Positions 32,874-43,578 of a DNA stretch of 64,000 nucleotides are shown here, piece by piece. This DNA is from Antedon mediterranea (taxonomy: Eukaryota; Echinodermata; Crinoidea; Comatulida; Antedonidae). Position 1 is the stretch's first letter. Each line of letters opens with the position of its first letter. The stretch spans positions 18,731,001 through 18,795,000 of the forward strand of contig NC_092673.1 in NCBI RefSeq assembly GCF_964355755.1. The letters run 5' to 3'. The translations under genes were made by a program, and so were the position numbers. The notes under the pieces were generated by a model. It searched no databases, had not been told where the DNA came from, and worked only from the letters and a program-made list of their open reading frames with translations.

Positions 32874-33015
32874 ACTGTCACTGCTGAATACCTATGGCGT
32901 GGAACACCATTGAAGAATTTTCTTTTAAAAAGAGGTAATTCATCAGCAAAAGTCCTAAAGGCAACAGTATCACTGTCACAAGAGTCAAATGATATTGATC
33001 CAGTGGAAGTGAATT
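32874..33015 (+). CDS. Large gene: UPA domain, last part
   Basis: Acceptor ttttttcccttag, donor GTAAGT, phase 0 to 1. Encodes TVTAEYLWRGTPLKNFLLKR, then ATVSLSQES and DPVEVN. LWRG and the final T-x-S-L-S strand match UPA ends in PIDD, UNC5 and ankyrins. Confidence 0.8.
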
Positions 33016-33251
33016 GTAAGTATTTAAAATGCAACAACAATTAAAGTCTAAATTTAGAATGATTGTAATAAATAAAATGTACTATTCAAATACGGTAATC
33101 AGACATTACCATCCATGACAATAACCACCCATTATTAACTGTACCATTGTTAGAATATGGGGTGGAATCAATATAGGTGTTGGCTTGTTTTTTATCTAGC
33201 ACTACAATACACTTTGGTTACATTGCTAGTTCCTAAAACACCTTAATTCTT

Positions 33252-33360
33252 CCGCATATCAAGCAGAGGATTTTTATTTCGAATATCGGTTGGGTGTTTT
33301 TTTTTCTAATTCTTACAGATTTTCTCATCTTAATTTTTTTATATTATTTAATTTCCAGTA
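33252..33360 (+). repeat. Degenerate copy of the 372-bp tRNA-like unit
   Basis: GCATATCAAGCAGA, then TCGGTTGGG, TTCTCACAG-like and TTTTCTCATCTT-like blocks occur in the same order as 264-350 of the 5' tandem unit, with substitutions. So that unit, or its tRNA-like 3' half, is a dispersed repeat as well as a tandem one. Confidence 0.6.
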
Positions 33361-33459
33361 TAATATTACTAGTCAAGTTTTTCTATATATATATACACTA
33401 TATATAAATCTGGTTTCTTTTTTTATTGAAAAAATGATTAAATATTTTATTTGTTATAG

Positions 33460-33489
33460 GTAATGTTGAGACATCAGGACCAAATCCAG
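33460..33489 (+). CDS. Large gene: micro-exon linker
   Basis: 30 bases, phase 1-1, acceptor tttgttatag, donor GTATGT. Adds NVETSGPNP, a flexible linker between UPA and the tandem DED. Confidence 0.55.
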
Positions 33490-33609
33490 GTATGTTATAT
33501 TAATTGTGGTAATGATTAAGTCTGTTTTCACCTTGACCAGAGAAAAGGCATAAGCCAATACGTCTGAGGCAGATACTAGATGCAAGGGCTGCCAGCAGTT
33601 CTGATTTTA

Positions 33610-33732
33610 AATGCTTGATGGGATCTCAACTCCCAGACGGTCTCCCATCCAAGCTCCAACCGGGTCCAACGTTGCTCAACTTTGGTGATCAGACAAGAAA
33701 ACCAGTGTTTCAACATGATAAGGCCGTATCAT
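33610..33732 (-). pseudogene. 5S rRNA-derived sequence (pseudogene or 5S-type SINE head)
   Basis: Read on the minus strand it follows 5S rRNA: a GATACGGCC..ATCATGTTGAA start, CTTGTCTGATCACC in the middle, and the C-box region AGCTTGGATGGGAGACCG followed by TCTGGGAG. Many substitutions rule out a functional 5S gene. The non-5S tail continuing to about 33540 (GCAGCCCTTGCATCTAG...) suggests a 5S-derived SINE. Confidence 0.8.
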
Positions 33733-34028
33733 ATCATGTAGTGCATGAACAAACAAAAAAACAGACTACAATTTGTAGAATTTAATTCACCACCATTTCT
33801 ATGGAAAATTATACAATAAAGAGTGCCCTTAAGCACCATTTTGTCTGGCACTATTAGCCAGATTTTATCAACTTTACAGGTTATATTCCAACCAATGTGA
33901 ATAGTTTTATGGTAAGCGCCGGCAGGCATCTATGCCGCATGCCTATGAACATTTTTAGACCATGATACATTATAACAAATATATTTACTGTAATTTTTAG
34001 CTAATTTGTTCATCCCATGCTGGTACAG

Positions 34029-34118
34029 GTGTTCCTCCCAGTACAGGTGTGTCTTCTGGTACAGGTGTGTCTTCAGGTACAGGTGTTCCTTCCAGTACAG
34101 GTGTGTATTCTGGTGCAG
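34029..34118 (+). CDS. Large gene: possible Ser/Thr/Gly-rich repeat exon
   Basis: An in-phase (1-1) open stretch made of a short tandem repeat: units of 18 bases encode V-S-S-G-T-G and variants (VPPSTG, VYSGAG). Each unit contains TACAG|GTGT, which looks like both an acceptor and a donor, so the exon borders are ambiguous. It could be a flexible, length-variable linker or plain intron microsatellite. Confidence 0.3.
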
Positions 34119-34451
34119 GTGTGTCTTCTTGTACAGATAAACAAAATTTTCAAAACTTTCTTTTATTTAAAAGTCGAAGATAGCCAGGTCTCGGGTCCAT
34201 TCTGTTGTCGTCACAGATTGATATCTTCATCAGTACTTCTATGAATGGATGATTAGGTGGGAACACGAACGCTAGTTGATCATACCCAGTACCGTTTTGA
34301 TCGTACGATTAATCGGGAAACCTCCTCACGATATATATAATATATTCTATATAATAACATTAAAATGTTTACTTTTCTTGTCACAGTTACATAGTAATAT
34401 TTTTAGTTAATGGTTATAGTTACTCAATAATAGTATAATTGTTTGTTGCAG

Positions 34452-34967
34452 AAACAAGAAATCCATTGGAAGACAAGTTCAACAAGTTAAATTATGATCT
34501 CAGTGAAGTATTTATGAAGTATCAGAAAAGATATTATTTTTTGAGATGTTGTCTCTCTGAGCACATTGCATTACAGGTCCTTGGCAATAGAGATTGCATA
34601 GCAAATGATTATTTCAATGAACTCTCTGAGAAAGGATATATCAAACCAACTGATGTTGATCTTTTGCTAAATATTGCAGAATTATCAGAAATTCAGGAAG
34701 CTAGAAATGTTGTAGCACAGTATATGAGAGACAACAATGTTAAAAATACTGATAGACATAAGTTGTCCCCATATAGGAAAAGATTGTGCAAGGCATTGAG
34801 AGAGTTTAACCCAAATGAAATCAATAAGATTAATGCTTTTTATCAATTGGAATTATCAACCATTTGGGATGTCGCATTTGAGTTAGAGAGGAAAAACAAA
34901 TTAGTGAATAAATCACAGAGAAAAGCGTTTGCTAACATTCTTGGACCAACTCCTAAGAAGATACTTG
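34452..34967 (+). CDS. Large gene: tandem death effector domain exon
   Basis: Acceptor tgtttgttgcag, donor GTATGT, phase 1-1, 172 codons in one exon. Domain 1 (about residues 10-90) has CIANDYFNELSEKGYIKPTD followed by VDLLLNIAEL. Domain 2 (about 105-165) has YRKRLCKALREFNPNEI and STIWDVAFELERKNKLVNKS. Both follow the six-helix DED pattern (helix 5 'x-x-F-x-x-L-x-x-K-G-x-I', then 'x-x-L-L'). Tandem DEDs in caspase-8 and FLIP build filaments. No clear E/D-RxDL triad is seen, so the fold call rests on pattern only; another death fold is possible. Confidence 0.65.
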
Positions 34968-35258
34968 GTATGTACAATATTTTTTGTATTAAAAAATTGT
35001 CTCTAGAGTAGGTGTTGTTAATAAAAATATTAGTTTTTATGAAAAGATTTTGCTGGTGGCCTTTATTTTACACTGACAATCTGTATTGATAAGAAAATAC
35101 TAAAAGTACAGTACATTTTCTCACATCAGATCAGACCATATGTTTTAGTATGTGGCTGCCTTGAATGAAAACTTCAAAACTATTGCAGAGAAATTCATTT
35201 TTAATGCTAATTTATTTAAAAAAAATAAACAACAGACAAAATAGCTAATAGTATTGTT

Positions 35259-35886
35259 AAAGACACCTTCCCTACAATTTGTGACGTTTTGTAAAAATAA
35301 TACATACATATTACTTTAAAAACATTAAACCAGGTCATTCCTTGTCGTAAATGTACGTTTTATGGTAAATTATGATAAAAAGTGAGAAACAATGCACTAC
35401 TTAAGTAGCTCGCGGCGAGTGACCTCTCGTAGTCGGTCTTTAGGCCTAGCCTAGCTAGGCTTAGTTTTGTAGGCCTAGCTGGTAAACATCGGTAACGTAC
35501 GAACATCGTACGCTACCTATATACCTAGCCTGACGTCGTATAGTTGCTGCATTAATTGTCTTTCTATTTTTGCCAGACTCCATTGATACAAATTGAGGAA
35601 AACCCGGTATTTTCGCTGAAAAGTTAGGAGTCTTCCATTTGTTTTGGCCTCACGATCGATCGAAAAGTGGGTGAATTACATACGAAAAAAAAAAAAAATA
35701 TCAATCCGCGCGCAATGCATTTTGCGATTTATAGCGGGCCGCTATAATTATTAGAATCGGCTTATTTTTCACATTTTTAATCATTTAAAGACAAAAATTA
35801 GGACGCAATAGGACCATATAGTATTAATATTAAATATAGTTTGAGATCTTAAATTAGATCTAAAAAATGTAGGGAAGGTGTCTTTA
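35259..35886. mobile_element. MITE with AAAGACACCTTCCCTACA ends
   Basis: Terminal inverted repeats AAAGACACCTTCCCTACA / TGTAGGGAAGGTGTCTTT, with TA at both borders. The paralogous intron at about 41868-41882 lacks it and shows the empty site. Contains TAGGCCTAG-rich DNA. No coding capacity. Confidence 0.85.
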
Positions 35887-35976
35887 ATGTCACCAAGTTA
35901 ATTTAATGATAGATGATACCACACATACCGACATGAAATTATTAAAATATTTAAAAAAAATCGTATCTCTTCACAG

Positions 35977-36021
35977 ATGAGCAAGACGATACAGCGACTA
36001 CTACACAAGCCAGTGAACAAG
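35977..36021 (+). CDS. Large gene: linker exon (DEQDDTATTTQASEQ)
   Basis: 45 bases, phase 1-1, acceptor tctcttcacag, donor GTATGA. Acidic and Thr-rich linker after the tandem DED. Near-identical copy at 41973; a more distant relative at 48200. Confidence 0.65.
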
Positions 36022-36852
36022 GTATGATCCATTGATGATACAGTCAAGTGTATAAATACTAATTTACATTTTGTCAAATCAAAATTGAACTGTTCACCGC
36101 TGTTAAAAAACCAAGCATTATTATTATTAAACTATCTGTTTTTTTTTTTTAACTCTTTCACTGCGTATACATCCCTGTATTATCAACAAACTTAAAAATA
36201 AGAGATAGTTCTCTATCCAATGTAAATAGAACAGTTTATATTTCATCAAAGAACATATTGTTATTGTTAATCTTATTTTGATATGCTTGCTCTATAAATT
36301 CAACAACAGATTAATTATGATTGGTCAAAGCTCTCTGTGAAGCTGTCAACATCTTTGAAAATAGGCTTCTGGGCTCAACTTACTAAGTATTTGCTGCCCC
36401 ATATATCTGGGAAAATTGGCCGTTGGTAGAGACAAAATTTGAAATTTACTTTGTTATTTATAAAGTCGCAAATTAGCATGCAACATACAAATACATTGCA
36501 AAATAATAACAAATTGATATTAATTAATAATCAAATTAGGGTGTGTTACATTGTATAGGTCTATGGTACAGGGCTCAGGTGGCAGGCCTTTACTTTACTT
36601 GCCAACTAATGTTTATTTTTTTCTTATATAAATTTTCTGGTTTTTTATTGTAATAACCTAATGCTATTTTTTGTAATATATTAATAAACCATAAATCAAT
36701 TAAAAAAAATGAGGTTCTGCACAGTAAATGAAGATGATAATGGATGAAAATGTATTAGAAATTTATGTTATTGTGGTTGATTGTGTTGAGTAATGAATAA
36801 TCAAATGCTGTTGCTTGTGATATTTAATTCTTAATACTAATACTCATTTCAG

Positions 36853-36877
36853 ATCTGCAGTCGCCAGAAAATGACAG
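36853..36877 (+). CDS. Large gene: mini-exon (DLQSPEND)
   Basis: 25 bases, acceptor actcatttcag, donor GTAAGT, phase 1 to 2, matched by the phase-2 start of the exon at 38052. Duplicated at 52098. Confidence 0.6.
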
Positions 36878-37570
36878 GTAAGTAGTACTGTATAATGAGT
36901 GTATCACAGTATCTATACTGTTTATTTATACTCTCCAATACCATAGAGATAGACCAACACCCTGCTAGTTAATTGTTTGCCCTGAGATGATAGTCTGGAA
37001 GGGATACATATTATTACTATCACTTGTGTGTCTATCAGTTCAGTTGTATACTAATAACATAACCTGTTAATACAACCATAAAGTTCAACCATAGAAATAG
37101 TGTTGAAACAATTATACACAAAATCAAGAATAACAAACATCAAAAGAACTTTTAAACCCAACAACCAAGTTATAATAGTAATGAAACAATCCTGGTTTTA
37201 TATAGAATTACATTCTGCATAAGCTTAACGGAGGATGACGGACCTTTTGTCCTACCAATATTTTTAATTTCAGTAAGATATATGCCACACTTCCGTTTTG
37301 GCCGACAGACTCCCATATTTATACTTGTCTCTTAGACTAACGTGCTCCTGGTTTTATATTCTCCCGTATTACAAAGATAACTGAACTTTGATGTATATGT
37401 GTTGCTTTCTGCAATAAAATATAAAAAAAAAAGCTAAAAAAACATACAAATTTATGGTATTTAAGTCATAATTTATTGATCACCTTATTGAAGGGGATTC
37501 TTTTCACATAGTCATTATGGTACCAATTGCTCCTTGCATTTCCTGATTTTGATAATAATACTGTAAAAAA

Positions 37571-38015
37571 GGGAGTGGGGATGGGTTGCTAGAACCATAA
37601 AACCCTCCTGCTTACGAGTCTGTTATCCTTATTATAGGGAGTGGGGAGGGGTTGCTAGACCATAAAACCCTCCTGCTTACGAGTCTGAATCCGTATTATA
37701 GGGAGTGGGGAGGGTTTGCTAGACCATAAAACCCTCCTTCTTACGAGTATGTTATACTTATTATAGGGAGTGGGGAGGGTTTGCTAGACCATAAAACCCT
37801 CCTTCTTACGAGTCTGTTATCCTTATTATAGGGAGTGGGGAGGGGTTGCTAGAACCATACTTACTTACGAGTCTGTTATCCTTATTATAGGGAGTGGGGA
37901 GGGTTTGCTAGAACCATACTTACTTACGAGTCTGTTATCCTTATTATAGGGAGTGGGGAGGGTTTGCTAAAACTATAAAACCCTCCTGCTTACGAGTCTG
38001 TTATCTTTATTATAG
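37571..38015. repeat. 64-66 bp minisatellite, short array
   Basis: About seven units starting GGGAGTGGGGAGGGGTTGCT and ending CCTTATTATA. Some units are truncated around ACCATA..CTTACTTACGAG. Same family as the long array at 52805-64000. Confidence 0.95.
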
Positions 38016-38051
38016 TTTTACTAATGTGTACATATACATTTTTATTTTTAG

Positions 38052-38083
38052 CCTGAAAGAAAGCATACAGACATTTGTCAAAG
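38052..38083 (+). CDS. Large gene: mini-exon (LKESIQTFVK)
   Basis: 32 bases, acceptor ttatttttag, donor GTAATT, phase 2 to 1. It restores phase 1 after the exon at 36853. The equivalent partner of exon 52098 must lie beyond the long minisatellite. Confidence 0.55.
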
Positions 38084-38091
38084 GTAATTTC

Positions 38092-38663
38092 CTTAATCAT
38101 TATTGATAATCTATACATTGTTACAACATGCTGCTATTAACTGTGATATCTTCATTCCTGTTACCTGTAGTAGTACTCTCAGAATCATTATTGATAATCT
38201 ATACATTGTTACAACATGCTGCTATTAGCTGTGAAATCTTCATTCCTCTTACCAGTAGTAGTACTATCAGAATCATTATTGAGAATCTATACATTGTTAC
38301 AACATGCTGCTATTAGCTGTGATATCTTCATTCCTCTTACTAGTAGTAGTACTATCAGAATCATTATTGATAATCTATACATTGTTACAACATGCTGTTA
38401 TTAGCTGTGATATCTTCATTCCTCTTACCAGTATCATTATTGATAATCTATACATTGTTACAACATGCTGCTATTAGCTGTGATATCTTCATTCCTCTTA
38501 TCAGTAGTAGTACTATCAGAATCATTATTGATAATCTATACATTATTACAACATGCTGCTATTAGCTGTGATATCTTCATTCCTCTTACCAGTAGTAGTA
38601 CTAGTAGAATCATTATTGATAATCTATACATTGTTACAACATGCTGCTATTAGCTGTGATATC
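38092..38663. repeat. 88-bp tandem repeat, about six and a half copies
   Basis: Units contain CATTATTGATAATCTATACA, TTGTTACAACATGCTGCTAT and CTTACCAGTAGTAGTACTAT; one unit lacks about 18 bases. The 62-codon frames inside are repeat translations. Confidence 0.93.
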
Positions 38664-38800
38664 TTTATTTTATGTCTGATGTTTGTCCTGACAACGTCTC
38701 ATGTCCTGACCAATTGACTGATGCTCTATTCTCAGAACGTCTATGATGATCATACATCTAACATTGATCCTGATCAGAATTTTTTTCATAGCAACATTAA

Positions 38801-39990
38801 TCTATATATAAATTTACGTAAGGGCAAAATTCGGTAAATCGCGCCTTACTTTTAGAATTTTTACTCGATGGTATGTAAAGTTGGTTCGTACTTTCGGTAC
38901 TGATTTAACCACCTGATGCAACCCTGTTTACTAATTAAATTAAGTTAGATAATTAGTTATTGACGATTAAAACGAATTTAGGTTCAACAATTTGCCCCAG
39001 ATAGGGGTGTTTTCCGATCGTGGTATACACTGTCTAATGGATGTCTATCTTGAAAAATACCCGCCACAAAAATGCGAGGAGGCTTTGCATTTTCCTATCT
39101 CCTCCTACGATAATTGTTTTTAATAGCTGAAAACCGGTTGAACAGCTCGAGTACAGTATCATAATGTTGAAGACAGGCCGATTTTCTTAAAAAAATACTA
39201 TTTTGATAGATTTAATATACGTTTATACAAATGTATTGATTTGCGATGAATGGAACATTCCAATCTCTGTGTCGTTCCACAAGTGTCTATTCCCTCAGGC
39301 GTCGTAAAGGAAAGTACTGTATACTCATAACAGAAATTCGATCTGTGCTGCAGAGGTTGGATATAATTTTTTTTAAACGGATAATGAGCTAGCGTTTTCA
39401 GTCGCCGTAATTTAATATTTATTACCGATTAAATCGAATTTATGATTTGCCCCGAATAGAGGTGGTTTTCACAAATTGTTTAACATTATATATAAACATA
39501 CGTCGTAGTGTATCGTTACATGTACTGTACTATTTCAATCGACTACGACGGTGATAGTTTCAACAAAGTATTACATCGCAATGCTTTGTGGTATATTATT
39601 TGTAAAACATGTTAATTAATATTTCGTTACAAAATAAAGAATATATTTAAAAATTGTTCCTCTTTGCACCCATCCTCTTTCCCATCTCTCAACCATAGGC
39701 CTAATGTTACATACAAAACACAAATTAAGTTTGTTTAAATTTGACTTAAACAATTGGTCTCATTTTGTGACAACTTTCTCTTTCGGAAGTAATTCCCAGT
39801 GTGCTAATTTTAGTTGAGTACATAAATCACAGTGTCTATTTAATCGTTCCTGTAAACGACATATATTATTGTCCTGCATTATTGTACATTTGAAATCGCC
39901 AGTTTTTTAACGCTGAAATTACTGTATATTCGAGAACCATCTGTGGGCACGACCTAGATGGTACGCGAGCGAAGCGAGCGTGCCATCTAG
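38801..39990 (+). mobile_element. Non-autonomous Helitron-like element
   Basis: Begins TCTATATATAA and ends with a hairpin (GGTACGC..GCGTGCC, 39960-39984) followed by ATCTAG, i.e. the CTRR end. It sits between an A (38800) and a T (39991), the Helitron target. About 1.19 kb with no Rep/helicase frame. Internal half-duplications (TTTGCCCC(A/G)GATAG-like) are present. Confidence 0.6.
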
Positions 39991-40008
39991 TATATCAAAT
40001 TATTATCC

Positions 40009-40720
40009 TAGTGATTTTACCCACAAAATTAATACGAATTCAGACAATATTTTTTCATCCATCCACTTTAATGCAAGAAGTCTATTAAAAAATATTGATC
40101 CAATCGTGAGTCTTCTCTACATTTTTCTTTCGATGTGAATGCTGTTAGTAAAACATGGTTTTTAAAATTTGATAATCCCTTGGTTAAAATCCCTGGATTT
40201 TCTTTTGTCTCGAATCACAGGTCTTTTAAAGGAGGCGACGGTGTCGCCTTGTATATTTGCGATGGCCTTCAATTTTAAATAAGAGATGATCTATTTTTTT
40301 ACCCCCTAGTTTGCGAATCAATATTTGTTGAAATCATCCACCCTAATACAAAAAATATTATTAAAAGAAGTATCTATAGAGCCCCATTAAATGATCCGCT
40401 TGTGTTTATTGATCAACTTGATTCAATCTTAGCCAAATTATCCAATGAAAACAAAATAAATTATATTCTTGGTGACTTCAATATTGATATATTAAAAAAT
40501 GAATCAAATAATGATGCTTGTCAATTTGTTAACTCTCTGTTTAGTAATTATTTTCTCCCCCTTATTCATAGACCATCCAGAATGACCAAGTCCTCTTTCT
40601 CACTGATTGACAATATTATAACCATGGAGGTTTTATACCTCCATGTTATACCTAATAAATTTGATTTCCCTAGTATAAGTGGACTATTATATAGTGATAT
40701 TTCGAACGATCTTTTTAATC
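40009..40720 (+). pseudogene. Fragment of a CR1/Jockey-like LINE endonuclease
   Basis: Translations give IHFNARSLLKNIDPIVSLL, GDGVALYICDGLQF, then (from 40402) ILGDFNIDILKNES and FLPLIHRPSRMTKSSFSLID: the APE endonuclease N-terminus through GDFN and the Asp-Asn region. Frameshifts and a stop lie near 40130 and 40278. It runs directly into duplicated DED-exon sequence at about 40720, so the last codons of this frame (PIPKKILG) come from the host gene. Confidence 0.8.
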
Positions 40721-41064
40721 CAATTCCTAAAAAAATACTTGGTATGTATTTATGCAAACATGCTCTAAAAAAAGTGTTGAAATAATTTACTGGTACTTAG
40801 CTGTTAACACGATCACATTAAGTTGAAGACAATTTTCCCTCCCTCCCGCCCAATAACAGAGTAGGTGTTGTTAGTAATATTAGTTTTTGTGAGAATATTT
40901 TGTCTTTATTTTACGCTGACATTCTGTATTGATAAGAAAATACTGAAAGTACAGTACATTTTCTCACATCAGATCAGACCATATTTTTTAGTATGTGGCT
41001 TCCTTGAATTGAAACTTCAAAACTATTGCAGAGAAATTCATTTTTAATGCTAATTTATTTTAAA

Positions 41065-41848
41065 CAAGGCCAACAGCCATTAAGTCGCGTGCTACAATGC
41101 ATAGTGATACCGGACCGACATACAGACCGATAAACCGACAGACAGACCGACAGACAGACAGACAGACCGACCGACATAGTGAACTATACTGACCGAAATT
41201 ACTGAACATGTTTAAAAATGTTGAAATGTTTAAAAACATTTATATTTTTTTAATTTACACGTGCGTAGCCTGTCACTTTCGACGTGCTCGTATAACGTAA
41301 TTTCGAGTTGAAAAGTAAGTCAAGAAAACAGAAATCAAGCAAAAAGAGTGCGTAATAACATTTAACACGCAGTGCGCGCGCAAAAATATGCGCACTCATG
41401 GCAATTTTGTAAACGCTTAAAATTGCCTGAAATGTACTCTTATTTCATCGAAAATAAATTTTGAAAATTTTAAGCGCGCGTACGCATGCGTTACATGCGC
41501 TACGCACGTAATTGTATTGCCATATGATGATTTATGCCCTGAAATTTATGAGTACCAAATTTTATTTAATTGTGATTCATGGTTGTGAAGATATGATTAC
41601 AAACGTGATTTCGTTAAATCGTGCGTAGACCGCGTAATTTTTTATTGCGCACCGTGAAAACATAACCACATTGATTCCTGGCCATAAGGAATATACTGTG
41701 AAAAATTGACCTAGCTAGATTAAACTGATATCAAGATAAGGTCAGAAAGGGATAAAACGCATAGTGATACCGGACCGACAGACAGACAGACCGACAGACA
41801 GACCGACCGACCGACATAGTGAACTATAGAGTCGCTTCCACGCGACTA
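41065..41848. mobile_element. Non-autonomous element with GACAGACC microsatellites and terminal hairpin
   Basis: Inserted in copy B; copy A at about 35230 shows the uninterrupted site (aaac|aacagac). It contains two (CAGA/CCGA)n tracts introduced by CATAGTGATACCGGACCGAC and ends with the hairpin AGTCGCttccacGCGACT (41830-41847). The 3' hairpin and internal microsatellites recall non-autonomous Helentron/Helitron elements. Class uncertain. Confidence 0.65.
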
Positions 41849-41972
41849 AAAACAGACAAAATAGCTTCTTGTATTATTAATGTCACCAAGTTGATTTAAT
41901 GACAGATGATACCACACACACTGACATGAAATTATTTTACAATATTAAAAAAAAATCTTATCCTCTTCACAG

Positions 41973-42017
41973 ATGAGCAAGTTGATACAGCGACTACTAC
42001 ACAAGCCAGTGAACAAG
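41973..42017 (+). CDS. Large gene: linker exon (DEQVDTATTTQASEQ)
   Basis: Duplicate of the exon at 35977 with two codon changes. Intact splice sites (ctcttcacag, GTATGA) and phase 1-1, so it should be spliced in. Confidence 0.65.
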
Positions 42018-42174
42018 GTATGATCCATTGATGATACAGTCAAGTGTATAAAGACTAATTTTAATCTACATTTTGTTGAACCAAAATTGAACCGTTCACA
42101 CCTGTTAAAAAACCAAGCATTATCTATATATTAAAGCATTATTATTGTTATTAAACTATCTGTTTTTTTTTAAC

Positions 42175-43578
42175 TCTTTCACTGCGTATACAGTACTCGG
42201 TATTACCGGGTATGAGAAAAATTATTATTTATTTGTATTTGCCTATAATATATAACACCCTCTATTGTTTTTTGATAAACTTGAAGATATTTGCAATTCA
42301 TTAAAACTAATTTTTTAGCACAACATGCGCCCTCTATAGTTGTTAATATTATCTTGAAATATCACATATTATTATTATTATAAACTTGTAATTAAAATTA
42401 TTTTGACCTTGGAAAGTTATATGATTAGCTATAATGGCACAAAAATATCATCCACTTACCAATTTTACCCACCCCATAGGGCAATATCATGTTCATTCTG
42501 CAAAAAGAATTCTGAATTAGTCGTTAGTGTTTCTGTAACAGCGATTTTTTAGAAAAATTTCATTTTTCTATGATTTTGACCAAAAATGTTATGCCAAATT
42601 TTTTGTAAAACGATGAAAATAACTAGATTTGAACTTGTCACTTTGACGAGTTCGGGTTATCCGCTCAAACGTAACATGTACCACATACATTATATGAACG
42701 CCGACAATTATTATGCCATCCTATGACATGAATGAAATATGTTTGGCAAGAAAGAAAGGTCATTGCGTATCATTTTTAATATTAATTGGAAATATATGTT
42801 TCCATTTATAGCCCTAAATTCGCTGGGTTGCATATAATATTCAATGGATTGAGTCACACTAATCGACCAAGCGCCATATTGGTTGTGTACATGTGAAACT
42901 GGTATACTGTAGGTCTAATATAGATGTTTGTTACGTCCTTTATTTTGGTGAAATAAGACCAACAAGGGAAAATAAGTGAGAAGGATCAGGGATGGCCTAC
43001 TAAAATTGCTCTTTGTCCGGATACGGAATTTCAGCTTCTTTGATGTAAAAACGATAAACTAAACAGCATTGATGCACGTAGATTTAAAATTTAAAAAGAA
43101 AAGATTAGAATGTTAGGTACGGTCATTTTATATTGACTATTAATGGCAAATATAATATTTTCAGCGTTAATAATGATTACTTTTCATATACCTAAGCACC
43201 ACCTCGGTTAGGGTTAGATTTGTTGTTATTTCTCATTCAGACAGAGAACACATTATTCTGTTCATCATGGCCTGAAGCATGATGATCTTAATTGATTATA
43301 CTGTATATTGATGGTCCATGGTATATCTGATCCACTGAATCCAATTGAATAAATAGAGGCCCTATATGGTTATTGGCTCAACACTACAGATAAGTTTAGC
43401 TTCTAATAAAATAAGTTTTGTCCAAATTTTAAATTGATGTGCTTAGTAATCGTATTTTAAATAATGTTTTAAGATTATGAATTGTGATTTTGACATGTAA
43501 GTTAAATTTTATTATCATTATTTTTTTTTGTCGCGTTAAACTAATAATGGGTTGTTCAGGAAGTTACTTTTATAATTT
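42175..43578. other. Intron stretch with no recognised element
   Basis: 42175-42620 recurs with deletions at 46985-47210 (CTCGGTATTACCGGGTATGA, CAATTCATTAAAACTAATTT). Beyond it the sequence is AT-rich and I see nothing. Confidence 0.6.

Larger units (their letters stand above)
34945..36140. repeat. Segmental duplication 1, copy A
   Basis: From the end of the DED exon through the exon at 35977 and its following intron. Matches 40724-42175 (GAGTAGGTGTTGTTA, AAGTACAGTACATTTTCTCA, TCAGATCAGACCATAT, AACTATTGCAGAGAAATTC). A 0.6-kb MITE interrupts this copy and a different element interrupts the other. Confidence 0.85.
36177..38015. repeat. Segmental duplication 2, copy A (includes exon 36853 and a short minisatellite)
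   Basis: Almost identical to 51421 onward, with only scattered substitutions and a few small indels over the first ~1.4 kb. Includes the mini-exon at 36853 and then 7 units of the 64-66 bp minisatellite from 37571 to 38015. Confidence 0.92.
40724..42175. repeat. Segmental duplication 1, copy B
   Basis: Counterpart of 34945-36140. It starts with the last ~20 bases of the tandem DED exon and its donor (aaaaatacttg|gtatgt), which are now stranded in an intron, and includes the linker exon 41973. Confidence 0.85.

Noticed and set aside
38128-38653. Three 62-codon open frames in a row
   Set aside because: Product of the 88-bp tandem repeat; same sequence shifted by one unit each time.
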